Assembly: GCA_024276805.1 (NCBI GenBank)
Contig: JAJRWJ010000288.1
Span: 1 to 9,094 of the forward strand
DNA length: 9,094 nucleotides
From: Gammaproteobacteria bacterium
Lineage (GTDB): Bacteria > Pseudomonadota > Gammaproteobacteria > Methylococcales > Methylomonadaceae
Reading direction: 5' to 3'
Shown: in pieces, positions 1-6,505 of the stretch
How positions within the stretch are numbered: position 1 is the first letter of the stretch
Layout of the letters: every line of letters begins with the position of its first letter
The notes under the pieces: generated by a model
The model's database searches: none
The model's input: only the letters and a program-made list of their open reading frames with translations
Told to the model about the DNA's origin: nothing
Position numbers and translations under genes: made by a program

Positions 1-134
1 AGAGAAAGACTGGGATTCATGGTGAATTTTTAACATTCGTGACTTAAGTATAACTTAACTTCGAGTCTATTCTGAGTATTTGTTCATAATTTTTATTCAA
101 GCATTCTGATAAGTATATGAAATCTGGAAAAAAT

Positions 135-1334
135 ATGTTGCGGGAAGATGTGTTGGCACAGCTCTGCCGGGGGGCGGATGAGATTTTGCTGGAGAGTGAA
201 TTGGTCGAGAAGCTGCGGGAGGGGCGGGTGCTGCGAATCAAGGCGGGTTTCGATCCAACCGCGCCGGATCTGCATTTGGGGCATACGGTGTTGATCAACA
301 AGCTCAAGCAGTTTCAGGATTTTGGTCATGAAGTCTTGTTTCTGATCGGCGATTTCACCGGCATGATCGGTGATCCGACCGGGAAAAACGTGACACGCAA
401 ACCTTTGACCAGGGATGAAATCATCGAGAATGCCAAGACCTATGAGCAGCAGATTTTCAAGATTCTGGACCCTGAAAAAACCCTGGTGATGTTCAATTCG
501 AGCTGGATGAATGCCATGTCACCGGCGGAATTGATTCAGCTGGCGGCAAAACATACTGTTGCCAGAATGCTGGAACGTGATGATTTCAGCAAAAGATACA
601 AGAGTGGTCAGCCGATCGCCATTCATGAATTCCTGTATCCTTTGATTCAGGGCTATGATTCTGTAGCGATGAAGGCGGATGTCGAATTGGGCGGTACAGA
701 CCAGAAATTCAATCTGCTGGTCGGGCGGCAGTTGCAGGAGATCTATGGACAAAAACCGCAGGTCGTCATCACCATGCCAATTCTGGAAGGATTGGATGGT
801 GTGCAGAAAATGTCCAAATCCCTGAACAACTATATAGGGATTGCCGATCCGGCCGAGGATATGTTCGGAAAAATCATGTCGATTTCCGACGATCTGATGT
901 GGCGCTATTTCGAACTGCTGAGTTTTTCCCCGATGAAAGAAATTGCCGGCTGGAAGGTGGCTTGTGATCAGGGGGCGAATCCACGGGATTACAAGGTCAG
1001 ACTGGCAATGGAGATCGTGGCGCGCTTTCATGATGGCAATGCGGCGCAGAAAGCGCTGGAAAACTTCGAGGCCAGGTTCAAGCGCGGCGCCATGCCGGAT
1101 GACATCGAGGAAAAAACCCTGTCCGGCAATGGTGATGGTTATGCGATTGCCAACCTGTTGAAAGATGCGGGGCTGACCGCCAGTACTTCGGAGGCAAACC
1201 GCATGATCAAACAAGGAGCGGTGAAGATCGATGGAGAAAAAATCAGTGACAACAAACTGGTGATTCCGGTCAACAGCCAGCATGTCTACCAGGTGGGCAA
1301 GCGTAAGTTTGCCAGAGTGGAAATTATCCCCTGA
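135..1334 (+). CDS. tyrS: Tyrosyl-tRNA synthetase (KMSKS type)
   Basis: Cytoplasmic class I aminoacyl-tRNA synthetase that charges tRNA-Tyr with tyrosine using ATP. Counting from the ATG at 135, the protein has 399 residues, the usual length for the TyrZ-like bacterial branch. The HIGH-type signature HLGH lies at about residues 47-50, the tyrosine-pocket segment GYDSVAMKADVELGGTDQKF at about 173-192, and KMSKS at about 225-229. A C-terminal S4-like RNA-binding domain covers roughly residue 338 to the end. The KMSKS form separates it from the E. coli-type enzyme, which has KFGKT. I chose 135 over the in-frame ATG at 117 because GGA at 126-128 is well placed before 135, while 117 has no visible ribosome site, and because the N-terminus then matches the length I recall for homologues. 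It converges on the ankyrin gene and looks unrelated to the cytochrome cluster. Confidence 0.96.
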   Translation: MLREDVLAQLCRGADEILLESELVEKLREGRVLRIKAGFDPTAPDLHLGHTVLINKLKQFQDFGHEVLFLIGDFTGMIGDPTGKNVTRKPLTRDEIIENAKTYEQQIFKILDPEKTLVMFNSSWMNAMSPAELIQLAAKHTVARMLERDDFSKRYKSGQPIAIHEFLYPLIQGYDSVAMKADVELGGTDQKFNLLVGRQLQEIYGQKPQVVITMPILEGLDGVQKMSKSLNNYIGIADPAEDMFGKIMSISDDLMWRYFELLSFSPMKEIAGWKVACDQGANPRDYKVRLAMEIVARFHDGNAAQKALENFEARFKRGAMPDDIEEKTLSGNGDGYAIANLLKDAGLTASTSEANRMIKQGAVKIDGEKISDNKLVIPVNSQHVYQVGKRKFARVEIIP

Positions 1335-1467
1335 GTGGTCGTTTCCTTTTCCTCTGCCGCTGTCTACTACATCAGGGCGGGTGCGGAGAGTATACATGAG
1401 GTGAATGGGGATTATCAGCGCCGCCCAAGCATAACCGGAAATGTTTCAGCCGATTTAGAAGATGTTT

Positions 1468-3507
1468 TTAGTACAACTTTTCCAGCCATTTGCTGGCAGG
1501 CGCAACCTGTTCGAGTAAATTCAGTATATCCTCGTGGTGGTTGGATTTTGCTGATTGTCGGGCATTTTCTTTATTTTTGTTACGAATATTTGCATCGGCG
1601 TCATGATCGAGTAATAGCTTGACGAAATCCAGGTGACCGTGCCGGCTTGCAATCAATAATGCTGTGTCACCATGGTTGTTTTTTTTATCGATATACAGGC
1701 CGCCTTGTATCAGACGTCTGGCCGCCTTTAGGCGCCCGTTTCTAGCGGCAAGCATCAGTGCCGTGCTGCCGTTTTTCGTTGTTATGTCGATGTTGGCGCC
1801 GTGATTCAGGAGGTCGGCCAGGATTATATCGTAGCCTTTCAATGCGGCAAGCGCCACGGGGGTGAAACCTTGTTTGTCCGGTATTTCCAGGTCCGCACCC
1901 TTCTCGATGAGCAAGTTGACGATTGCATGCTGGTTGGCGGCGACGGCGTGCCAAAGGGCCGTTTTGCCGGACCAGTCGGTTGCATTCAATTGGCTGTCCT
2001 GTTGCAGTATCTTGTACAACAATGGCTTATTGCCCAGTTTCGAGGCCAGCATCAAAACTGTTTCTTTGTGTCTGTCCTTTGTTGTTACATCGGCTTTGTT
2101 ATTTAACAGCAAATCAGAAATTTCCGGGTGCTGTTCTTTCAGGGCGACAAGTAATGCATTTTCGTGGTCTGCGTTCATGATATTGGCTGCGGCATGATAT
2201 TCGAGGAGCAGGCAGGTCAACTTCCTGTGCCCATTCCTGGCCGCCCAAAGCAATGCGCTATTGCCCTCCCTGTCGGTGTTGTTGGGGTTGGCTCCTGCGG
2301 CAAGCAATAGCCGGGCTATCCTGTCATGTCCCTTGATGCTGGCACGGATCAGTGCCGTCATCAGGTCTGGATCTCGTGCCTCTATATCCGCCCCATTGCT
2401 TATCAATCTTCGCACAGCATCTTCCTGGTTCCTCCAACTCGCCACGATCAGGGGAGGCCAACCGGCAAACGGGTTTTGCTGTTGATCTACACCGGAAATG
2501 CCGGCTGCCTGCAGCGTATGCAGGGGAACCGCCGCATGGTCCGTTTTGATTTGTGTTATCTGAACGCCGTTGCTGGCAAGCAGGGATTCTACTTTGCGAT
2601 GTTTTCTGGCTTTGGCTATATCGGCAGCATTCCAGCTGTTTTTGTTTGTGATGTTCAGGTTGGCGCCTTTTGCTATCAACAGGCGGATGATAGCGAGATT
2701 GCCTTCACTGGCGGCCAGCATTAAAGCACTATTGCCATTGCCATCGATGGCATCCAATGAACTTCCTGCGGCAATGAGTTTTTCTGCGGCGTTGAATTGT
2801 TTGTTCCTGAGTGCTGTCAGCAGGGCATTGTCGCCCAGCTTGTTCACCGTATCCAGCTGTGCCTGGTGTTGGATAAGTAACGCGAGGGTTTTCATGGCGC
2901 CGACTTCGGCTGCCGTCATCAATGCGGTGTAACCTTTATCATCCGGGTAATTGATATCTGCGCCGGCTTCAATTAGTTTTGTCACTTGATCGACCAGATC
3001 TTTTCTCACTGCCCACCTGAAATTATCTTGCAGATCTGATGTGTGCAAGGGCAGTGCGGTGTTGACCTGCAGGGATTTTAACCAGGCTTGAGCCAACAGG
3101 TGTCCGCTATCTGCTGCTTTGTTGCACCAAAGCAATGCCTGTTCATGATTGCGTTCGGTTCCCCAGCCGTATTCATACATTTTTGCCAGATTGTACTGGG
3201 CTTTACTGTGCCCTTTGGCAGCGGATTTGAGCAGCCATTGAAATGCCTGCTTGTAGTCGGTTTCGGTGCCGTGTCCGGTACGGTACAAAGCTGCCAGTTG
3301 GTATTGTGCTTCTGCATTTCCTGATTCGGCAAGAGGTTGCAGCAAGTGATATGCATTGCTGTAATCTCTCAGTCTTGCTGCTTTCTTTGCGGCATCGATG
3401 GATGCGGAAAATGCGGGAGAAAATAATGCTTTGCCTATTAGCAGAGCAAGAAGTATTGTTTTCAAGGCTTGGCTTTTTTCAGGCGGTACCATGTTTGGTT
3501 TCGACAT
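1468..3507 (-). CDS. Exported Sel1-like and ankyrin repeat protein
   Basis: A 679-residue repeat protein that probably acts outside the cytoplasm as a protein-binding scaffold. The N-terminus has a hydrophobic stretch (about residues 16-35, ending in an AFSA signal-peptidase-like site). About three Sel1/TPR-like helical repeats follow (about 38-145), with the typical pattern of AEAQYQLAALYRTGHGTETD and AQYNLAKMYEYGWGTE. Then come two ankyrin blocks, roughly 158-315 and 347-667, separated by a linker; together they hold about 14 repeats with TALMLAA and LL..GA cores. No catalytic domain is visible. The start at 3507 is chosen because it puts the signal peptide at the N-terminus and overlaps the preceding oxidoreductase gene by 29 bases, suggesting coupled translation; its ribosome site is weak. 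A longer form from 3573 is possible but would bury the signal peptide. Exported ankyrin proteins are known beside redox enzymes in other bacteria; the partner here is unknown. Confidence 0.88.
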   Translation of the reverse strand: MSKPNMVPPEKSQALKTILLALLIGKALFSPAFSASIDAAKKAARLRDYSNAYHLLQPLAESGNAEAQYQLAALYRTGHGTETDYKQAFQWLLKSAAKGHSKAQYNLAKMYEYGWGTERNHEQALLWCNKAADSGHLLAQAWLKSLQVNTALPLHTSDLQDNFRWAVRKDLVDQVTKLIEAGADINYPDDKGYTALMTAAEVGAMKTLALLIQHQAQLDTVNKLGDNALLTALRNKQFNAAEKLIAAGSSLDAIDGNGNSALMLAASEGNLAIIRLLIAKGANLNITNKNSWNAADIAKARKHRKVESLLASNGVQITQIKTDHAAVPLHTLQAAGISGVDQQQNPFAGWPPLIVASWRNQEDAVRRLISNGADIEARDPDLMTALIRASIKGHDRIARLLLAAGANPNNTDREGNSALLWAARNGHRKLTCLLLEYHAAANIMNADHENALLVALKEQHPEISDLLLNNKADVTTKDRHKETVLMLASKLGNKPLLYKILQQDSQLNATDWSGKTALWHAVAANQHAIVNLLIEKGADLEIPDKQGFTPVALAALKGYDIILADLLNHGANIDITTKNGSTALMLAARNGRLKAARRLIQGGLYIDKKNNHGDTALLIASRHGHLDFVKLLLDHDADANIRNKNKENARQSAKSNHHEDILNLLEQVAPASKWLEKLY

Positions 3508-4837
3508 GTATACCGATTTCTTTGAGAAATCTCGTCGGCAGAATTCCCCCGGCGCAGATAATGACAGCATCATTTTTCAACACCAGAATGTCATTTTCAT
3601 GTTCTATAGTGACGGTATTTTTTTCGATCTTTTTCACATTGGATTTTAAAAAGACTTTCATTCGATTGTTGGCTACCGCGGAATCGATAAGTTGCCGGTT
3701 TTTCTCTTTTGCCCTGGAGAAGGCTTCCGATCGATATGACAGGGTAACCGTGGTGCCTTCCTCGTCAGCAATACAGTATGCCGCTTCCAACGCACTGTCA
3801 CCCCCACCAACGATCAATACATGCTGGCCCCGGTATTGAGCCGGATCGATCAGGCGATAGACTACTTTGTTCAGGTCTTCACCGGGGACATCCAGTTTAC
3901 GCGGAGTGCCACGCCGGCCAATGGCTAGAAGTACGGTACGGGTTTTCAGGCTGTTTTTGCTGGTGATAACCTCGAAACAGTTGTCATGTCGGGTAATTGC
4001 TTCCACACGTTCGTTGAAGGAAATTTCCAGGCCGGTCTTTTCGACGACATTATTCCAGAATTCGAGTAGTCTTTCTTTAGAGGTTTCTTTGAACCTGACT
4101 TTACCTATCAGAGGTAATTCAACCGGTGCGGTCATGACTATTTTGCCACGAGGGAAATGTGCAACCGTGCCGCCTAATGAATCCTGTTCTACAGTCTTGA
4201 ATTTCAGATTTTTTTCCATGGCGGAAAGAGATGCGGCAATGCCGGCCGGGCCAGCGCCGACAATGACCACATCCAGATTATTGTCTTGTTGTCCCTTGAC
4301 TAAATTGTAAATGGAATCCATGGCCTGTACGCCTTGTGTGATGGCATTGCGGATCAATCCCATGCCTCCAAGTTCACCGGCAATAAAATGACCCGGAACA
4401 TTGGTTTCGAATGTTGGTGAAACATAAGGGATATCAATGCCGCGGGTTTCAGTGCCAAAAACGAGCGTGATCGCATCGACTGGACAGGAATCTTTACAGG
4501 CGCCATGGCCTATACAATGGGTGGGATTGATCAAATGGGCTTTGCCATTGATCATGCCGAGAACTTCATGACTTTGTTCGGGACAGGCGTTGTTGCATGA
4601 TTGGCAGCCAATGCAGCGGTTGGGATTGATCACCGGATGCAATGAAGCTGGCTGAGTGAGTCCGGCATTGACAGCTTCATTGCGGATAGCCAGTGATTTA
4701 CGATGGGTCTTGGTTTTCAATGAATGAAAAACCAGCCAGATTAAAAACATTGGTATCAAATACAAAAGTACAAGTGAATTTTGCAGGAATATTTCGATTT
4801 GATGTTGAATGTTTAAAAACTGTTCTTGAATGATCAT
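3479..4837 (-). CDS. Membrane-anchored 2x[4Fe-4S]-type ferredoxin / FAD-NAD(P) oxidoreductase
   Basis: A 452-residue flavin and iron-sulfur oxidoreductase, probably passing electrons between NAD(P)H and a membrane or ferredoxin-like partner. One transmembrane helix lies at about residues 20-40; the basic KTKTHRK after it places the rest in the cytoplasm. A two-cluster ferredoxin domain follows. The first cluster motif is canonical (C75, C78, C81, C85-P); the second reads C108-x2-H111-x2-C114-x3-C118-P, with histidine where the second cysteine is expected. A thioredoxin-reductase-like fold comes next, with the FAD motif GAGPAG at 194-199, GGGDSALEAA at 344-353 and a C-terminal flavin-binding segment near ICAGGILPT. 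The CxxC redox pair of true thioredoxin reductases is absent. AGGA seven bases upstream supports the ATG at 4837. First gene of the minus-strand operon, divergent from the diheme membrane cytochrome. Specificity for NADH or NADPH cannot be settled: the loop has YRSEAFSR rather than the classic HRR pattern. Confidence 0.9.
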   Translation of the reverse strand: MIIQEQFLNIQHQIEIFLQNSLVLLYLIPMFLIWLVFHSLKTKTHRKSLAIRNEAVNAGLTQPASLHPVINPNRCIGCQSCNNACPEQSHEVLGMINGKAHLINPTHCIGHGACKDSCPVDAITLVFGTETRGIDIPYVSPTFETNVPGHFIAGELGGMGLIRNAITQGVQAMDSIYNLVKGQQDNNLDVVIVGAGPAGIAASLSAMEKNLKFKTVEQDSLGGTVAHFPRGKIVMTAPVELPLIGKVRFKETSKERLLEFWNNVVEKTGLEISFNERVEAITRHDNCFEVITSKNSLKTRTVLLAIGRRGTPRKLDVPGEDLNKVVYRLIDPAQYRGQHVLIVGGGDSALEAAYCIADEEGTTVTLSYRSEAFSRAKEKNRQLIDSAVANNRMKVFLKSNVKKIEKNTVTIEHENDILVLKNDAVIICAGGILPTRFLKEIGIHVETKHGTA

Positions 4838-4898
4838 GGCTTAGTCCTAATGTTGATTATTAGTCGTAAGGATAATCTTTATTGAGTGGGGTGATGAT

Positions 4899-4904
4899 TT
4901 TATA
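4899..4904 (-). promoter_or_regulatory. -10 element, oxidoreductase-ankyrin operon
   Basis: On the minus strand this reads TATAAA, one mismatch from TATAAT. No good -35 hexamer precedes it; instead the CRP-type palindrome overlaps that position, as expected for an activator-dependent promoter. Transcription would start near 4890-4892, giving a leader of about 53 bases before the ATG at 4837. Confidence 0.45.
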
Positions 4905-4923
4905 GTGGGCGTGTTGAATGAAT

Positions 4924-4939
4924 TGTGAAATCTTTCACA
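4924..4939. promoter_or_regulatory. CRP/Vfr-type binding site (TGTGA-N6-TCACA)
   Basis: The sequence TGTGAAATCTTTCACA matches both half-sites of the CRP-family consensus exactly, with the standard six-base spacer. Its centre (4931.5) lies about 40 bases upstream of the likely start point for the minus-strand operon, and about 60 bases upstream of the start point implied by the plus-strand -10-like element at 4979. These are close to the class II (-41.5) and class I (-61.5) positions known for CRP activation. That a CRP homologue binds here is inferred. Confidence 0.7.
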
Positions 4940-4978
4940 GCCTTCGGTGCTTGCATAAATAAATATGACGGTTTTGAG

Positions 4979-4984
4979 TATACT
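4979..4984 (+). promoter_or_regulatory. Possible -10 element toward the cytochrome genes
   Basis: TATACT differs from the -10 consensus by one base, and it lacks a convincing -35 partner at 16-18 bases. Its implied start point (about 4991) is about 60 bases from the centre of the CRP-type site, near the class I activation distance. This would give a leader of about 175 bases before the small ORF at 5166. The call rests only on motif and spacing. Confidence 0.3.
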
Positions 4985-5123
4985 TCGACAATCTTAAGTC
5001 GGGATTAAGTTTTGTTCGCTAAATAGTACATGCTGCGATGCTCTTTATTTAAAGGGGGTTCCTGGTTTTTATTCGATGTGTATAAATTCCGCATGAAAGG
5101 CCACAAGCCATTGATGCTGGATA

Positions 5124-5148
5124 GAACTGCCAATCGCACTGGCAGTTC
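5124..5148. repeat. Perfect 9-bp inverted repeat with 7-base loop
   Basis: GAACTGCCA (5124-5132) and TGGCAGTTC (5140-5148) are exact reverse complements separated by ATCGCAC. No T-run follows, so it is not a standard intrinsic terminator. It sits 17 bases before the small ORF start at 5166, where it could be an operator for a dimeric regulator or an RNA hairpin affecting translation or message stability. Confidence 0.6.
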
Positions 5149-5165
5149 ACAGACTCTGACTGGTT

Positions 5166-5294
5166 ATGCGACTGATTAATATCGAGCAACGTATTAAGGG
5201 CCTGGAACATTCAGGTAGTCCCCCGCGGGATGTTGTGCGTCAATTATCGACACATGCCAATAGAATAACAGTGTTTTTTGAGGATCTCTGGTAA
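5166..5294 (+). CDS. Small hypothetical protein, coupled to the diheme cytochrome gene
   Basis: A 42-codon ORF beginning MRLINIEQRIKGLEHSG and ending ITVFFEDLW. Its TAA (5292-5294) shares a base with the ATG of the membrane cytochrome in a TAATG junction, a typical sign of coupled translation. The predicted protein is charged and soluble, probably one or two short amphipathic helices; it has no cysteine, signal peptide or membrane segment, and I recognise no family. No clear ribosome site precedes the ATG, and an in-frame stop at 5157 limits extension upstream. It could be a small cytoplasmic accessory subunit or regulator of the diheme protein, or simply an ORF over which the real gene's ribosome site (GAGGA, 5280-5284) happens to lie. 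The junction is the main evidence that it is real. Confidence 0.42.
   Translation: MRLINIEQRIKGLEHSGSPPRDVVRQLSTHANRITVFFEDLW
5280..5284 (+). promoter_or_regulatory. Ribosome binding site deciding the 5294 start
   Basis: GAGGA lies nine bases before the ATG at 5294, inside the last codons of the small ORF. It supports this start over the later in-frame methionine (residue 34) of the membrane cytochrome. Confidence 0.65.
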
Positions 5295-6244
5295 TGACCG
5301 GGCAAATAATTGAAGTCGGGGAAAAAGAAGTAAGTCCAAATCCAGGTGAATTGGCTGCAGGAGTGGATAAACGCCAGGCGGAAATCGAGAACATGTACAG
5401 GCCACATCGGCTGGAGATATCTCCAGTCATCTTTTGTTTGGTGGTAATGCTGGTGATTTATACGGGCTGGCAGGCGGACCTGGAGAATTACATCACTCCG
5501 GAATCAGGTCTGGGATATGCCCTGGGAATAACAGGTGGTGTGTTGATGTTGTTGCTGCCAATGTACTCCCTGCGTAAACGCGTCAAATGGATGCGTGGAT
5601 GGGGGGTGATAAGTCATTGGTTCAAGGTGCATATGATACTTGGTATTCTAGGTCCGCTATTCATTCTGTTTCATTGCAACTTTCGATTGGGATCACAAAA
5701 TGGCAATATTGCACTGTTCAGCATGTTGCTTGTGGTAGCGAGTGGAATTGTGGGTCGCTATTTCTATGGCAGAATTCATTTTGGTCTTTATGGCAGTGAG
5801 ATGACCTTGCAGCAGTTGCAGCAGGACATATCGATTACCCGCAATGAGTTGTCCAAATTGTTTGAAGCAAGTCCGCAACTTCTTGAGACGATAATAAAAT
5901 ACGATGATGTGGTGGGGAATGAGACATTCGCTTTGATGCCAAGTTTATATAATTTAATGTGCTTGACACTGCAAATCAATCGTTCTTATAGCCGGGCCGG
6001 AGTTGAGTTGATAGCGGCTTGTTATCGGATTGCTGAAAGGGAAGGCTGGACGCCCAGTTCGACCACGGAAATGATCAGGAATGGCAAGGTTTATCTGAAT
6101 GCTTATTTTTCCACGGTAAGAAAAATAGCTGGTTTTGCTTTTTTTGAACGGTTGTTTTCAGTATGGCATCACTTGCATCTTCCACTTTTCTTCATGCTGG
6201 CCCTTGCTGTGACGGCCCATATCGTTGCAGTGCATATGTTTTAG
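5294..6244 (+). CDS. Diheme b-type membrane cytochrome, ferric-reductase-like fold
   Basis: A 316-residue inner-membrane protein that probably carries two b hemes and moves electrons across the membrane. Five hydrophobic helices are visible at about residues 43-59, 73-92, 109-127, 138-157 and 295-316. Helix 3 contains H113 and H127, and helix 5 contains H295 and H309. Both pairs are separated by 13 residues, the spacing that places one heme near each membrane face in ferric reductases and NADPH oxidases; H108, H292, H293 and H314 are further candidates. The basic RKRVKWMR after helix 2 puts the N-terminus and the roughly 130-residue segment between helices 4 and 5 in the cytoplasm. There is no flavin or NADPH domain, so a separate reductase is needed; the divergent FAD/iron-sulfur protein is the obvious candidate. 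Product assignment is from topology and histidine spacing, not from a recognised name. Confidence 0.75.
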   Translation: MTGQIIEVGEKEVSPNPGELAAGVDKRQAEIENMYRPHRLEISPVIFCLVVMLVIYTGWQADLENYITPESGLGYALGITGGVLMLLLPMYSLRKRVKWMRGWGVISHWFKVHMILGILGPLFILFHCNFRLGSQNGNIALFSMLLVVASGIVGRYFYGRIHFGLYGSEMTLQQLQQDISITRNELSKLFEASPQLLETIIKYDDVVGNETFALMPSLYNLMCLTLQINRSYSRAGVELIAACYRIAEREGWTPSSTTEMIRNGKVYLNAYFSTVRKIAGFAFFERLFSVWHHLHLPLFFMLALAVTAHIVAVHMF

Positions 6245-6505
6245 GTGGCTGTTTGTATGAAGACTCCAGCAAGGTTGCGATGTTCATCGACTGGCCAGGA
6301 ATATTGCGGCAATTAAAAAGAATATAAGCTCCTTGTCCAATATTTTGCATTGTCTTGCAGGGGGGGGCTTGCCCAGACTGGGATTGCCCGCGGAAAATAT
6401 TGAGAATATCAGCAAGGTTTGGTTACGGGAGAATTGACCGGCAAGTCCATGGCAAATTTCTCACAATGAGCGTTCCCTGTGCGTACATTCAGGACAAAAA
6501 AATTG

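Larger units (their letters stand above)
4838..5165. other. Divergent intergenic control region
   Basis: This stretch separates the minus-strand oxidoreductase operon from the plus-strand cytochrome cluster. It holds a perfect CRP-type palindrome (4924-4939), a -10-like element on each side of it, and a perfect 9-bp inverted repeat (5124-5148) shortly before the plus-strand small ORF. A 28-codon ORF from 5093 to 5179 is present but crosses the hairpin and has no ribosome site, so I do not call it. No tRNA or other RNA gene is apparent. Confidence 0.7.

Noticed and set aside
1..20. Possible first codons (MNPSLSL) of a minus-strand gene divergent from tyrS
   Set aside because: Only six or seven codons are in the window and no ribosome site precedes them, so it cannot be supported, although tyrS often has a divergent neighbour.
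1..134. tyrS promoter, with TATAAC at 49-54 as a possible -10
   Set aside because: No acceptable -35 at 16-18 bases on the plus strand, so the match is too weak to call.
519..1397. Long minus-strand ORF of 292 codons opposite tyrS
   Set aside because: It lies almost wholly antisense to a clear tyrS, and its translation has no recognisable domain; it mirrors the codon pattern of the synthetase.
1335..1622. Plus-strand ORF directly after tyrS
   Set aside because: It begins at a GTG with no ribosome site and runs into the antisense of the ankyrin gene; no domain is seen. The 133-base convergent gap also lacks a clear hairpin plus T-run terminator.
5093..5179. 28-codon ORF starting MKGHKPLMLD in the divergent region
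   Set aside because: No ribosome site, overlaps the 42-codon ORF in another frame, and crosses the perfect hairpin, which looks like the true constraint on this DNA.
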